From contig NZ_BDBX01000037.1 of the NCBI RefSeq assembly GCF_001613205.1, positions 1 to 62,182 of the forward strand: a stretch of DNA of 62,182 bases, given 5' to 3'. Each line of letters starts with the position of its first letter. Positions within the stretch are counted from its first letter, which is position 1. The notes under the pieces were generated by a model. It searched no databases. It was given only the letters and a program-made list of their open reading frames with translations, and was not told where the DNA came from. Both the position numbers and the translations under genes were made by a program. Origin of the DNA: Nocardia sienata NBRC 100364 (lineage in GTDB: Bacteria; Actinomycetota; Actinomycetes; Mycobacteriales; Mycobacteriaceae). This document shows positions 34,100 to 42,144 of the stretch, one piece after another.

Positions 34100-34105
34100 T
34101 AGAAT
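34100..34105 (+). promoter_or_regulatory. likely -10 element of pdxS
   Basis: TAGAAT lies 48 bases before the pdxS GTG, after the terminator of the miniprotein unit. This is consistent with an independent promoter. No MocR/PdxR-type direct repeats were recognised. Confidence 0.45.
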
Positions 34106-34153
34106 CGTGGTGTTCATCGACGATCCCCCCTGGCAACAGACACAGGAGCTGCC

Positions 34154-35074
34154 GTGACCACGTCCGAGACCACCCAGACCCCCGACGCGACCCGCGAGGC
34201 CGGTACCGCCCGCGTGAAGCGCGGTATGGCCGAGATGCTCAAGGGCGGGGTGATCATGGATGTGGTCACCCCGGAGCAGGCCAAGATCGCCGAGGACGCC
34301 GGTGCGGTCGCGGTGATGGCGCTCGAGCGAGTGCCGGCCGATATCCGCGCCCAGGGCGGGGTGTCCCGGATGAGCGATCCCGACATGATCGACGGGATCA
34401 TCGAAGCGGTTTCCATCCCGGTGATGGCCAAGGCCCGGATCGGGCATTTCGTGGAGGCGCAGGTGCTGCAGAGCCTCGGCGTCGACTACATCGACGAATC
34501 CGAGGTCCTCACCCCGGCCGACTACGCCAACCACATCGACAAGTGGAATTTCACGGTGCCGTTCGTCTGTGGCGCCACCAATCTCGGTGAGGCGCTGCGC
34601 CGGATCACCGAGGGCGCGGCCATGATCCGCTCCAAGGGTGAGGCGGGCACCGGCGATGTCTCCAACGCCACCACGCATATGCGTAAGATCCGGCAGGAGA
34701 TCACGCGGCTGGCCTCCCTGCCCACCGATGAGCTGTTCGTCGCCGCCAAGGAACTCCAGGCGCCCTACGAACTGGTGAAGGAGATCGCCGAAACCGGGAA
34801 ACTGCCCGTCGTGCTGTTCACCGCCGGCGGTATCGCCACTCCGGCCGACGCGGCCATGATGATGCAGCTCGGTGCCGAGGGCGTTTTCGTCGGCTCGGGC
34901 ATCTTCAAGTCCGGCAACCCGGCACAGCGCGCGAGCGCGATCGTGAAGGCGACCACGTTCTACGACGACCCCGACGTGCTGGCCAAGGTCTCGCGCGGAC
35001 TGGGTGAGGCGATGGTCGGCATCAATGTCGACGAGATCCCGCAACCGCACCGGCTGGCCGAACGCGGTTGGTGA
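34154..35074 (+). CDS. pdxS: pyridoxal 5'-phosphate synthase lyase subunit PdxS
   Basis: A 306-residue PdxS. Family blocks are KRGMAEMLKGGVIMDVVTPEQ, AVAVMALERVPADIRAQGGV, MAKARIGHFVEAQ, GEAGTGDV (phosphate loop), and FTAGGIATPADAAMMMQLGAEGVFVGSGIF. It condenses ribose-5-phosphate, glyceraldehyde-3-phosphate and ammonia into PLP. Ammonia comes from the glutaminase PdxT, encoded at 38.6 kb. In mycobacteria the two genes are separated only by the thioesterase gene; here two regulators or enzymes and a uridine-kinase-like gene also lie between them. Confidence 0.97.
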   Translation: MTTSETTQTPDATREAGTARVKRGMAEMLKGGVIMDVVTPEQAKIAEDAGAVAVMALERVPADIRAQGGVSRMSDPDMIDGIIEAVSIPVMAKARIGHFVEAQVLQSLGVDYIDESEVLTPADYANHIDKWNFTVPFVCGATNLGEALRRITEGAAMIRSKGEAGTGDVSNATTHMRKIRQEITRLASLPTDELFVAAKELQAPYELVKEIAETGKLPVVLFTAGGIATPADAAMMMQLGAEGVFVGSGIFKSGNPAQRASAIVKATTFYDDPDVLAKVSRGLGEAMVGINVDEIPQPHRLAERGW

Positions 35075-35127
35075 TCGGCGCGCCGACATCCGGCGGCACC
35101 TGGCCCGCGCACCGGGCGTGCGCCGGG

Positions 35128-35168
35128 CGCCGCGATCCGGTGCCGTGGCGCGACACCGGATCGCGGCG
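35128..35168 (+). terminator. 15-bp perfect hairpin after pdxS
   Basis: CGCCGCGATCCGGTG (35128-35142) and its exact complement (35154-35168) enclose an 11-base loop. The hairpin lies between pdxS and the LysR gene. Confidence 0.75.
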
Positions 35169-35188
35169 GGCTCGGTAGCGCGGCGCGG

Positions 35189-36082
35189 ATGGAACTGCGG
35201 CAGCTGCGGTACTTCGTCGTACTCGCCGAGGAACTGCATTTCGGTCGCGCCGCCGACCGTTTGTTCATCACCACGCCTACCCTGAGCCAGCAGCTGAAGG
35301 TACTGGAACGAGAACTCGGTACCCCGCTGGTGCTGCGCGGCCGCCGCACCGAATTGACTCCGGCGGGAGCGGCGCTGCTGGAATCGGGTCGCGCGGTGTT
35401 GCGCGCCGCCGACGATGCGGTCCGGTCGGCCCGGCGAGCGGGCGGTGTCGACGATCCGCGCTTGCGTCTCGGGCTGGTCAACGGTGCACCGCCCTGGTTG
35501 CCCACCCGCATCGGCGAGCTGGCCCGGGCGGCGCTTCCGGGGGCTCGGACAGTATTGACCAGCGGTACCACTACCGAGCAGGCCGAGTTGCTGGCCGCGG
35601 GCGCGGTGGACCTGGCTCTGCTCCGGGCACCGGTCCAATTGCCTGCCGCCTTCGTCCGGCGACCCGTGGCTGCCGAAGAACTCGGGGTCCTGATGTCGGC
35701 CACCCATCCGCTGGCCGGCGTCTCGGTCCTCACACCCGCCGAGCTGGACGGGCACGAACTGGTCCTCTTTCCCCGCGACGTGGCTCCCGGACTGCACGAC
35801 ACGCTGCTCGACGAGCTACGCGCGCGGGGCGTGCGGATGCGGCTCAGCGACAACGTGCTCGGCCATGCCCAGCTGGTTTCGGTACTGCCGTCCCGTGACG
35901 ATGTGGTGGGTGTGGGGTCACAGCGGGCACGGCGCCCGGGCCTGGTCTGGCACGCCTTCCCCGGTGATCCCCTGATCGTCACCTATGTCGCGGCATGGCC
36001 GCGCGACAGTCGCCATCCGGTGCTGCGAGGTGTGCTCGAAGCGCTGCCGGCCGGTGCGCTCACCGGACCCGCCGGACACTGA
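35189..36082 (+). CDS. LysR-family transcriptional regulator
   Basis: A 297-residue LysR protein. Residues 1-60 are the classic winged HTH (MELRQLRYFVVLAEELHFGR, then AADRLFITTPTLSQQLKVLE). Residues 90-295 are the effector domain (TSGTTTEQAELLAAGAVDLALLR). The short-chain dehydrogenase follows 114 bases later in the same direction and is a likely target. The pair looks like an insertion into the conserved pdxS-tesB-pdxT region. Confidence 0.9.
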   Translation: MELRQLRYFVVLAEELHFGRAADRLFITTPTLSQQLKVLERELGTPLVLRGRRTELTPAGAALLESGRAVLRAADDAVRSARRAGGVDDPRLRLGLVNGAPPWLPTRIGELARAALPGARTVLTSGTTTEQAELLAAGAVDLALLRAPVQLPAAFVRRPVAAEELGVLMSATHPLAGVSVLTPAELDGHELVLFPRDVAPGLHDTLLDELRARGVRMRLSDNVLGHAQLVSVLPSRDDVVGVGSQRARRPGLVWHAFPGDPLIVTYVAAWPRDSRHPVLRGVLEALPAGALTGPAGH

Positions 36083-36196
36083 CCGCGCTCCGCGGCCGGG
36101 GCATACGGCGCTTCCAGCAGCGGCGTTCGGCCGACTCGAACGGTTGTATGCAACCGGCACATGGACCGGGGATCGCGCCGGTGGTCGACTGGCGCC

Positions 36197-36931
36197 ATGA
36201 CAGCAGATACGACGGCGACCGAACGGGTCGTCATCATCGGTGGCAGCTCCGGAATGGGTCTTGCGCTCGCCCGGGAACTCGTCGTTACGGGTGCCGAAGT
36301 GGTGATCGCCGGCCGGTCCGCCGCACGGCTCGCGACGGCATCGGCCACGCTGCCTGCAGGTCCCGGTGAGATACAGACCCGGCAGCTCGACATCACCCGG
36401 GAAACCGAGGTCGAGGCGCTGTTCACCGAGCTCGGCCGGATCGATCACGCGATCGTCACCGCCGCCGATGTGCGAGGAATGTACGCGCCGATCCGATCCT
36501 TCGAGCCCGCGGCGACCCGAGCCCTCGTCGATACGAAACTCTTCGGGCCCGCGCTGGTGGCCAAGTACGCCGATTTCGGTCCGGGCGGTTCCCTGGTGCT
36601 GACCTCGGGAATCGCCGCCTATCGGCCGGGCCCGGGTTCGGCCCTGGTCGCCGCCGTGAACGGCGGCGTGGCCTCGCTGGCCTACGCACTGGCCCTCGAA
36701 CTCGCGCCGACCCGTGTCAACGTGATCTCGCCGGGTTGGGTGGACACCCCGATCTGGGAGTCGATCGGTGGCGGTGACCCGGTGCAGCGACAGCGGGACA
36801 TGGCCGCGCGGCTACCGGTGGGCCGTATCGGGCGGCCGGACGATATCGCGGCCGCGATACTCGCCCTCATGCGCAATCCGTTCGTCACCGGCACCGTTCT
36901 GCATGCGGATGGCGGCCACCGCCTGGTCTGA
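36197..36931 (+). CDS. SDR-family protein without the usual Tyr-x3-Lys pair
   Basis: A 244-residue Rossmann protein. The cofactor motif is VVIIGGSSGMGLAL, with an acidic or basic switch VVIAGRSAARL that suggests NADP(H). Further blocks are VTAADV and the C-terminal RVNVISPGWVDTPIW and GTVLHADGG typical of short-chain dehydrogenases. LTSGIAAY supplies a Ser, but where Y-x-x-x-K is expected the sequence reads SALVAAVNGG. Members of a similar actinobacterial subgroup share this, so redox activity is doubtful or uses another mechanism. ATG 36197 is chosen just before the strand. Confidence 0.8.
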   Translation: MTADTTATERVVIIGGSSGMGLALARELVVTGAEVVIAGRSAARLATASATLPAGPGEIQTRQLDITRETEVEALFTELGRIDHAIVTAADVRGMYAPIRSFEPAATRALVDTKLFGPALVAKYADFGPGGSLVLTSGIAAYRPGPGSALVAAVNGGVASLAYALALELAPTRVNVISPGWVDTPIWESIGGGDPVQRQRDMAARLPVGRIGRPDDIAAAILALMRNPFVTGTVLHADGGHRLV

Positions 36932-37021
36932 TACACCGCCTACTTTGCGCGGCGAAAAGCCCTGATTCGCGCCGGCGCGAGTGGCGCGGGTCAGCGCCCG
37001 GTCCGCGCAGATACCGCTCGG

Positions 37022-37636
37022 TCAGCCTGCGCCGGCCCGCAGGGCGGGGCGGTCGGGATGGTCCCAGCGCACGAAGTAGTCCGCGGTAGCGCCGTGTTCA
37101 CGATCGTGGGAGAGCAGCGCCGGTACGGTCCAGGCCTCTTCGTCCGGGGTGCCGCGGGCGAGCGCGGCCGCGCCGAGGTCGAGCCGGACGGTGCGATCGA
37201 AGGGCAGGCCGCGGCCCAGCAGCATAGGGCCCGCCACGAACAGCGCGGTCCCGGGCAGTGCGGTGCGGCGGCGGGCCCGCGCGGAGCGATCGGCGGCCTC
37301 GTCCCACAGCGCGGGCAGCCAGGTACCGGTGTGGTGCACCGCGTCGATGACTTCGCGCCGCAGCGCCGAATAGTCGAACCAACTCGTGCGATACGAGGTC
37401 TCGTCGCGGCCGAACTCCATTCGCAGCGAGGCGGGGCGGACGTAATCGTGCAGCGATACCGTTTCGGCGGGCCGGCCGTCCACCCGCACCCGCTCGGCGG
37501 CTCGGGTCGCGAATCCGAGCGGGTGCGCCGCGTCGGCGCCGTCGACACCGACCACCCGGTACCCGTCCAGCGTCCGCAGGTCCCGGGTCACGAGTTCGGT
37601 GAGAGCGTCGGGGGTGATCGGTGTGAAGCGCGGCAC
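37022..37636 (-). CDS. uridine-kinase-like protein with degenerate P-loop
   Basis: A 204-residue protein whose layout matches uridine or phosphoribulokinase-like P-loop kinases. There is an N-terminal helix and strand (YRVVGVDGADAAHP), an acceptor-site strand SLHDYVRPASL, WFDYSALRREVIDAV, a hydrophobic strand ALFVAGPMLL followed by FDRTVRLDL, and a terminal YFVRWDHPDRP. The Walker A GxxGxGKS/T is replaced by GADAAHPLGF, so ATP binding is unlikely. GTG 37636 is taken as the start; further upstream the frame runs antisense into the thioesterase gene. It is divergent from tesB. Confidence 0.6.
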   Translation of the reverse strand: MPRFTPITPDALTELVTRDLRTLDGYRVVGVDGADAAHPLGFATRAAERVRVDGRPAETVSLHDYVRPASLRMEFGRDETSYRTSWFDYSALRREVIDAVHHTGTWLPALWDEAADRSARARRRTALPGTALFVAGPMLLGRGLPFDRTVRLDLGAAALARGTPDEEAWTVPALLSHDREHGATADYFVRWDHPDRPALRAGAG

Positions 37637-37730
37637 CGGACCATCACAGCAGGTCCCGGCGGGCGGTCGGTGACGGGGATTACCCCTGACCGGATCGTGG
37701 AAAAACGGGGGCTCGGGATAATGTCGGCGG

Positions 37731-38549
37731 ATGGCGACTATCGAAGAGGCACTGGAGATCGAACGCCTCGAGCGGGACATCTTCCGCGGCGCGTCCACGA
37801 AGACCCAGCTGCCGCGTACGTTCGGCGGCCAGGTGGCGGGCCAGGCGCTGGTGTCGGCGGTGCGCACCGTGGAGCCGCGGTTCCAGGTGCATTCCCTGCA
37901 CGGCTACTTCCTGCGGCCCGGTAATCCCGAGGCGCCCACCGTCTACATGGTGGACCGGATCCGCGACGGTCGCTCCTTCTGCACCCGCCGGGTCACCGGT
38001 GTGCAGGACGGGGACGCGATATTCACCATGTCGGCGTCCTTCCACATCGGTGACCAGGGCCCATCGCATCAGGACGAGATGGCCGACGTCCAGCCGCCGA
38101 ACGATCTTCCCGACGCCAAGACCAGCATGGATCCGGAGCGGCTGTGGGCCATGCGGGAATGGGAGCACTGGGATATCCGCCCGGTTCCGCAGGATCAGGT
38201 GACCCGGCGGCCCGGTGTGGTCTCCCCGCAGCAGGTGTGGTTCCGCTACCGGCACCCGTTACCCGATGATCCGCTGTTCCATGTGTGCACGCTCGCCTAT
38301 ATGAGCGATATGACGCTGCTCGGCTCCTCCAAGGTCACCCATCCCGACGAGCCCACCCAGAACGCCTCGCTCGACCACGCGATGTGGTTCCTGCGCCCGT
38401 TCCGCACCGACGACTGGCTGCTCTACGACCAGTCGTCGCCGTCGGCCGGGTTCGGCCGGGCCCTGACCGGCGGGAAGATCTTCGATCGCGACGGCCGGCT
38501 GGTGGCCGCGGTGGTGCAGGAAGGTCTTATCCGCACACTGCGGTCCTGA
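37731..38549 (+). CDS. tesB: acyl-CoA thioesterase II
   Basis: A 272-residue double-hotdog thioesterase. Family blocks are QLPRTFGGQVAGQALVSAV, VHSLHGYFLRPGNPEAP, YMVDRIRDGRSFCTRRV, and in the second half NASLDHAMWFLRPFRTDDWLLY, with the catalytic Asp near DHAMWF, then QSSPSAGFGRALTGGKIFDRDG. It hydrolyses acyl-CoA to fatty acid and CoA in the cytoplasm. Its position before pdxT is conserved in mycobacteria (tesB2). Confidence 0.94.
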   Translation: MATIEEALEIERLERDIFRGASTKTQLPRTFGGQVAGQALVSAVRTVEPRFQVHSLHGYFLRPGNPEAPTVYMVDRIRDGRSFCTRRVTGVQDGDAIFTMSASFHIGDQGPSHQDEMADVQPPNDLPDAKTSMDPERLWAMREWEHWDIRPVPQDQVTRRPGVVSPQQVWFRYRHPLPDDPLFHVCTLAYMSDMTLLGSSKVTHPDEPTQNASLDHAMWFLRPFRTDDWLLYDQSSPSAGFGRALTGGKIFDRDGRLVAAVVQEGLIRTLRS

Positions 38550-38619
38550 GCGGGCCGGTCCACGGGGTTCCCCGGTGTGCGCGGCGTCGGCGTGACCCCG
38601 CGCACACCCGTCCGGCTCG

Positions 38620-38633
38620 TAAGCTCGCACAGG
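38620..38633 (+). promoter_or_regulatory. -10 element for leaderless pdxT
   Basis: TAAGCT (38620-38625) lies 7 bases before GTG 38633. There is no Shine-Dalgarno sequence, which is consistent with a leaderless transcript. Confidence 0.5.
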
Positions 38634-39322
38634 TGAACGATTCTGCGGTGTCTCCCGAAGCGGCGGCCGCACCGGATGCCGGTGCCGCCCCCGACCGGCC
38701 CACCATCGGCGTGCTGGCCCTGCAGGGCGATGTCCGGGAACATGTCGCGGTGCTCGCCGAATGCGGTGCCCGCCCGGTCCTGGTCCGCCGCCCGGACGAG
38801 CTGGCCGCCGTCGACGCGCTGGTGCTGCCCGGCGGGGAATCCACGGCGATCAGCAAATTGCTCGAGATCTTCGAACTGCTCGAACCCTTGCGCGCCAGGC
38901 TGCGCGCCGGGATGCCGGCATTCGGGTCCTGTGCCGGGATGATCCTGCTGGCGAGCGAGGTGCTCGACACCCGCGCCGATGCGAAACATCTCGACGGCAT
39001 CGATATGACGGTGCGCCGCAACGCTTTCGGGCGTCAGGTCGATTCGTTTGAAACCGATATCGAATTCGCGGGGCTGCCCGGCGACCCGGTCCGGGCGGTG
39101 TTCATCCGCGCGCCGTGGGTCGAACGGGCCGGCGACGGCGTGGAGGTGCTGGCCCGGGTGCCGAGCGGCCCGGCCGCCGGCCGGATCGTCGCCGTCCGGC
39201 AGGGCCGCGTGGTGGCCACGGCCTTCCACCCGGAAGTCACCGGTGATCACCGTGTGCACCGAATGTTCGTCGATCTGGTTCGTGGCGTAGCGTTGTCCAG
39301 CGATACCGTGCCATCGACCTGA
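38633..39322 (+). CDS. pdxT: pyridoxal 5'-phosphate synthase glutaminase subunit PdxT
   Basis: A 229-residue class I glutaminase. It opens with a 22-residue Ala/Pro-rich extension, then IGVLALQGDVREHV. LVLPGGESTAISKLL is the oxyanion region, the nucleophile Cys lies in FGSCAGMILLAS, and the His-Glu pair is in TAFHPEVTGD. It channels ammonia from glutamine to PdxS. The mature family begins near IGVLALQG, so a later start cannot be excluded. yebC follows 12 bases later. Confidence 0.95.
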   Translation: MNDSAVSPEAAAAPDAGAAPDRPTIGVLALQGDVREHVAVLAECGARPVLVRRPDELAAVDALVLPGGESTAISKLLEIFELLEPLRARLRAGMPAFGSCAGMILLASEVLDTRADAKHLDGIDMTVRRNAFGRQVDSFETDIEFAGLPGDPVRAVFIRAPWVERAGDGVEVLARVPSGPAAGRIVAVRQGRVVATAFHPEVTGDHRVHRMFVDLVRGVALSSDTVPST

Positions 39323-39334
39323 AGGAAGTAGGGA

Positions 39335-40090
39335 ATGAGCGGCCACTCCAAATGGGCCACCACCAAGCACAAGAAGGCGGCGATCGATGCTAAGCGTGGC
39401 AAGCTCTTCGCCAAGCTGATCAAGAACATCGAGGTGGCGGCCCGGACCGGCGGTGGCGATCCGGAAGGCAACCCGACGCTGTTCGACGCCATCCAGAAGG
39501 CCAAGAAATCGTCGGTTCCCAACGACAATATCGAGCGGGCACGTAAGCGCGGCGGCGGCGAGGAAGCCGGCGGCGCCGACTGGCAGACCATCATGTACGA
39601 GGGCTACGGCCCCAACGGTGTCGCTGTCCTGATCGAATGCCTCACCGACAACCGCAACCGGGCCGCCGGTGAGGTGCGCGTCGCCATGACCCGCAACGGC
39701 GGGAACATGGCCGATCCGGGCTCGGTGTCCTACCTGTTCCACCGCAAGGGCATAGTCACCCTGGAGAAGAACGGTCTGTCCGAGGACGATGTGCTGATGG
39801 CGGTGCTGGACGCCGGCGCCGAGGAGGTCAACGACCTCGGTGAATCCTTCGAGATCATCAGCGAGCCCGGCGACCTGATCGAGGTCCGCAAAGCGCTGCA
39901 GTCCGCCGATATCGACTACGACTCCGCCGAATCCGGGTTCCAGCCGTCGGTGAGCGTCGCGGTCGACGCCGACGGTGCCCGCAAGGTGTTCAAACTGGTC
40001 GACGCGCTGGAGGACAGCGACGACGTCCAGAACGTCTACACCAATGTCGATATCTCCGACGAGGTACTGGCCGAACTGGACGCCGACTGA
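39335..40090 (+). CDS. yebC: YebC/TACO1-family translation or regulatory protein
   Basis: A 251-residue YebC protein. It has the signature start MSGHSKWATTKHKKAAIDAK, VAARTGGGDPEGNPTLFDAI, then YEGYGPNGVAVLIECLTDN and RNGGNMADPGSV. YebC proteins act on transcription or, as recent work shows for some members, on ribosomes stalled at proline-rich stretches. The gene directly follows pdxT, as in mycobacteria (Rv2603c). Confidence 0.95.
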   Translation: MSGHSKWATTKHKKAAIDAKRGKLFAKLIKNIEVAARTGGGDPEGNPTLFDAIQKAKKSSVPNDNIERARKRGGGEEAGGADWQTIMYEGYGPNGVAVLIECLTDNRNRAAGEVRVAMTRNGGNMADPGSVSYLFHRKGIVTLEKNGLSEDDVLMAVLDAGAEEVNDLGESFEIISEPGDLIEVRKALQSADIDYDSAESGFQPSVSVAVDADGARKVFKLVDALEDSDDVQNVYTNVDISDEVLAELDAD

Positions 40091-40150
40091 CTGTACCAAC
40101 CGGCCGGGCCGGCGTAGTGATCCCGCAGGGCGGGGTAGTAGTCGTCGAAG

Positions 40151-40184
40151 TCGGGGCGTCGCGCGTCCGTGCGCGACGCCCCGA
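40151..40184 (+). terminator. 14-bp perfect hairpin downstream of yebC
   Basis: TCGGGGCGTCGCGC (40151-40164) and GCGCGACGCCCCGA (40171-40184) enclose GTCCGT. It lies 60 bases after the yebC stop, without a U-tract. Confidence 0.7.
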
Positions 40185-40348
40185 GTGCGTCCAGACGCTG
40201 GTCGCGGGCCTGCCGATCGGGAACCGGTCGGCGATCGCGCTCGCGGTGCGGCGGGTGCCGCGGAGCGGTGCCGGACGCGAGGGTCTCGATCGAGAGGGTG
40301 CGGGCGTGCCCTCGCAGGAGCGACGGTGGGCGGCGGCACAATGGCGGC

Positions 40349-40873
40349 ATGGTCGCTGTCACTCTCGTACACGGGGATATCACCGAGCAGCAGGTCGACG
40401 CGGTGGTCAACGCCGCCAACTCGGAACTCCTCGGCGGTGGAGGTGTGGACGGCGCGATACATCGGCGCGGGGGCCCCGCGATCCTGGCCGAATGCCGGCG
40501 GTTACGGGAGACCGACTACCCCCGCGGACTGCCCACCGGACAGGCGGTGGCGACCACGGCCGGTGACCTGCCGGCCCGGTGGGTCATCCATACGGTCGGC
40601 CCGGTGTGGTCGGCCCGGGGTGACCGGGCGGCGCAGCTCGCTCCGCTGCTGGCCTCCTGCTATCGCGAGTCGCTGCGGGTCGCCGACGAACTGGGGGCGC
40701 GGACGGTCGCTTTCCCGGCGATCTCCACCGGCGTGTACCGCTGGCCGATGGACGACGGGGCCCGGATCGCGATCGACACCGTCCATGCGGCGCAGACCCG
40801 GGTCGAGGAAGTGCGGTTCGTGCTGTACGACGCCGCCGCGTACGACATCTTCGCAGCGCAGCTGACCCGCTGA
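40349..40873 (+). CDS. macrodomain protein, probable O-acetyl-ADP-ribose deacetylase
   Basis: A 174-residue single macrodomain of the MacroD/YmdB type. VHGDITEQQVDAVVNAANS carries the Asp and Asn that hold ADP-ribose. GGGGVDGAIHRRGGPAI is the substrate loop. GRLP-like PTGQAVATTAGDLPARWVIHTVGP and FPAISTGVYRWP complete the family. It removes ADP-ribose esters from proteins or metabolites. ATG 40349 is likely; CACAAT seven bases upstream could be the -10 of a leaderless transcript. It separates yebC from ruvC here. Confidence 0.92.
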   Translation: MVAVTLVHGDITEQQVDAVVNAANSELLGGGGVDGAIHRRGGPAILAECRRLRETDYPRGLPTGQAVATTAGDLPARWVIHTVGPVWSARGDRAAQLAPLLASCYRESLRVADELGARTVAFPAISTGVYRWPMDDGARIAIDTVHAAQTRVEEVRFVLYDAAAYDIFAAQLTR

Positions 40874-40928
40874 GCCCCCCCGGCGACCCGGGTCCGTGTC
40901 CCTGGCGCCGAGATACCCGCCCCTGCAC

Positions 40929-40950
40929 TAGACTTCGAACAATTGTTCGT
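40929..40950 (+). promoter_or_regulatory. LexA SOS box and -10 element in front of ruvC
   Basis: TCGAACAATTGTTCGT (40935-40950) differs from the actinobacterial LexA consensus TCGAAC-N4-GTTCGA only at its last base. It immediately follows TAGACT (40929-40934), a good -10. This places ruvCAB under DNA-damage control. Confidence 0.9.
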
Positions 40951-40969
40951 TCTGTGAAGGGATTCGTCG

Positions 40970-41539
40970 GTGCGGGTGATGGGCGTCGACCCGGGGCTCA
41001 CCCGGTGTGGGGTGAGCATGGTCGAAGGGGGCGCGGGGCGCACCGTGCGGGCGATCGCGGTGGACGTTGTCCGCACCCCGACCGAGATGGACCTGGCCCA
41101 GCGACTGCTGCGCATTTCCGACGCCGCCGAGACGTGGATGGAAACCCACAGTCCCGAAGTGGTGGCGATCGAGCGGGTGTTCGCGCAGCACAATGTGCGC
41201 ACCGCCATGGGCACCGCGCAGGCGGGCGGGGTCATCGCACTGGCGGCCGCGCGCCGGGATATCCCGGTCATGTTCCATACTCCCAGTGAGGTGAAGGCGG
41301 CCGTCACCGGTAACGGCGGTGCGGACAAGAAACAGGTGACCGCCATGGTCACCCGGATCCTCGGGCTCGCGGCCCCGCCGAAACCGGCCGATGCCGCCGA
41401 CGCGCTGGCACTCGCCATCTGTCACTGCTGGCGGGCGCCGCTGCTGGAGCGGATGGCGCGGGCCGAAGCTCTGGCCGAACGAGCCCGGCAGCAGTACACA
41501 CAACGACTGGAACAGCAGCGGAAGGCGGTACGCGGGTGA
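40970..41539 (+). CDS. ruvC: Holliday junction resolvase RuvC
   Basis: A 189-residue RNase H-fold nuclease. The first Asp lies in VMGVDPGLTRCGVS, Glu in EVVAIERVFAQHN, and the C-terminal Asp pair in KPADAADALALAICH, making the full set of acidic residues. It cleaves Holliday junctions together with RuvAB. GTG 40970 lies 20 bases after the SOS box. It overlaps ruvA by 4 bases. Confidence 0.96.
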   Translation: MRVMGVDPGLTRCGVSMVEGGAGRTVRAIAVDVVRTPTEMDLAQRLLRISDAAETWMETHSPEVVAIERVFAQHNVRTAMGTAQAGGVIALAAARRDIPVMFHTPSEVKAAVTGNGGADKKQVTAMVTRILGLAAPPKPADAADALALAICHCWRAPLLERMARAEALAERARQQYTQRLEQQRKAVRG

Positions 41540-42138
41540 TCGCGTCCATACGCGGCGAAGTCCTCGAACTCGCCCTCGATCATGTGGTGCTGGAAGCATC
41601 GGGCGTCGGGTACCAGCTCAACGCCACCCCCGCCACCCTGGCAGGGCTCACCCGCGGTACCGAGGCCACGCTGTTCACTGCATTGATCGTGCGCGAGGAC
41701 TCGATGACCCTCTACGGGTTCGCCGATACCGAGTCGCGCGATCTGTTCGGCCTGTTGCAGACCGTGTCCGGCGTGGGGCCGCGGTTGGCCATGGCGGTAC
41801 TGGCGGTGCTGGAACCGGAGGCACTGCGCAAGGCGCTGGCCGCGGGCGATATCGCGGCACTCACCCGGGTGCCCGGAATCGGCAAACGCGGTGCCGAGCG
41901 AATGGTCGTGGAACTGCGGGACAAGGTGAATCTGGTGCCGGTGCCGACGGGTGGCGCGAGCGCCGCCGCGCCGGTACGGACTCCCGTCCGCGATCAGGTG
42001 GTGGAAGCGCTCACCGGCCTCGGATTCCCGATCAAACAGGCCGAACCGGCCGTGGACGCGGTGCTGGCCGACAACCCCGACGCCGGTAATTCGGCCGCGC
42101 TGCGCGCCGCGCTCGCAATGCTGGGCAGGAACCGTTAG
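41536..42138 (+). CDS. ruvA: Holliday junction DNA helicase subunit RuvA
   Basis: A 200-residue RuvA. It has the OB-fold N-terminus (MIASIRGEVLEL, then HVVLEASGVGYQL), helix-hairpin-helix motifs (LLQTVSGVGPRLAMAVLAVL and RVPGIGKRGAERMVVEL), and the C-terminal UBA-like domain that contacts RuvB (VVEALTGLGFPIKQAEPAV). It binds four-way junctions and loads RuvB. It overlaps ruvC and precedes ruvB by 6 bases. Confidence 0.96.
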   Translation: MIASIRGEVLELALDHVVLEASGVGYQLNATPATLAGLTRGTEATLFTALIVREDSMTLYGFADTESRDLFGLLQTVSGVGPRLAMAVLAVLEPEALRKALAAGDIAALTRVPGIGKRGAERMVVELRDKVNLVPVPTGGASAAAPVRTPVRDQVVEALTGLGFPIKQAEPAVDAVLADNPDAGNSAALRAALAMLGRNR

Positions 42139-42144
42139 GCCCCG

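Noticed and set aside
40036..40419. Antisense frame after yebC with a plausible-looking aromatic stretch
   Set aside because: It needs to run into the 3' end of yebC for its stop, crosses the hairpin at 40151-40184 and overlaps the macrodomain start. It might be a relic but is not supported as a gene.
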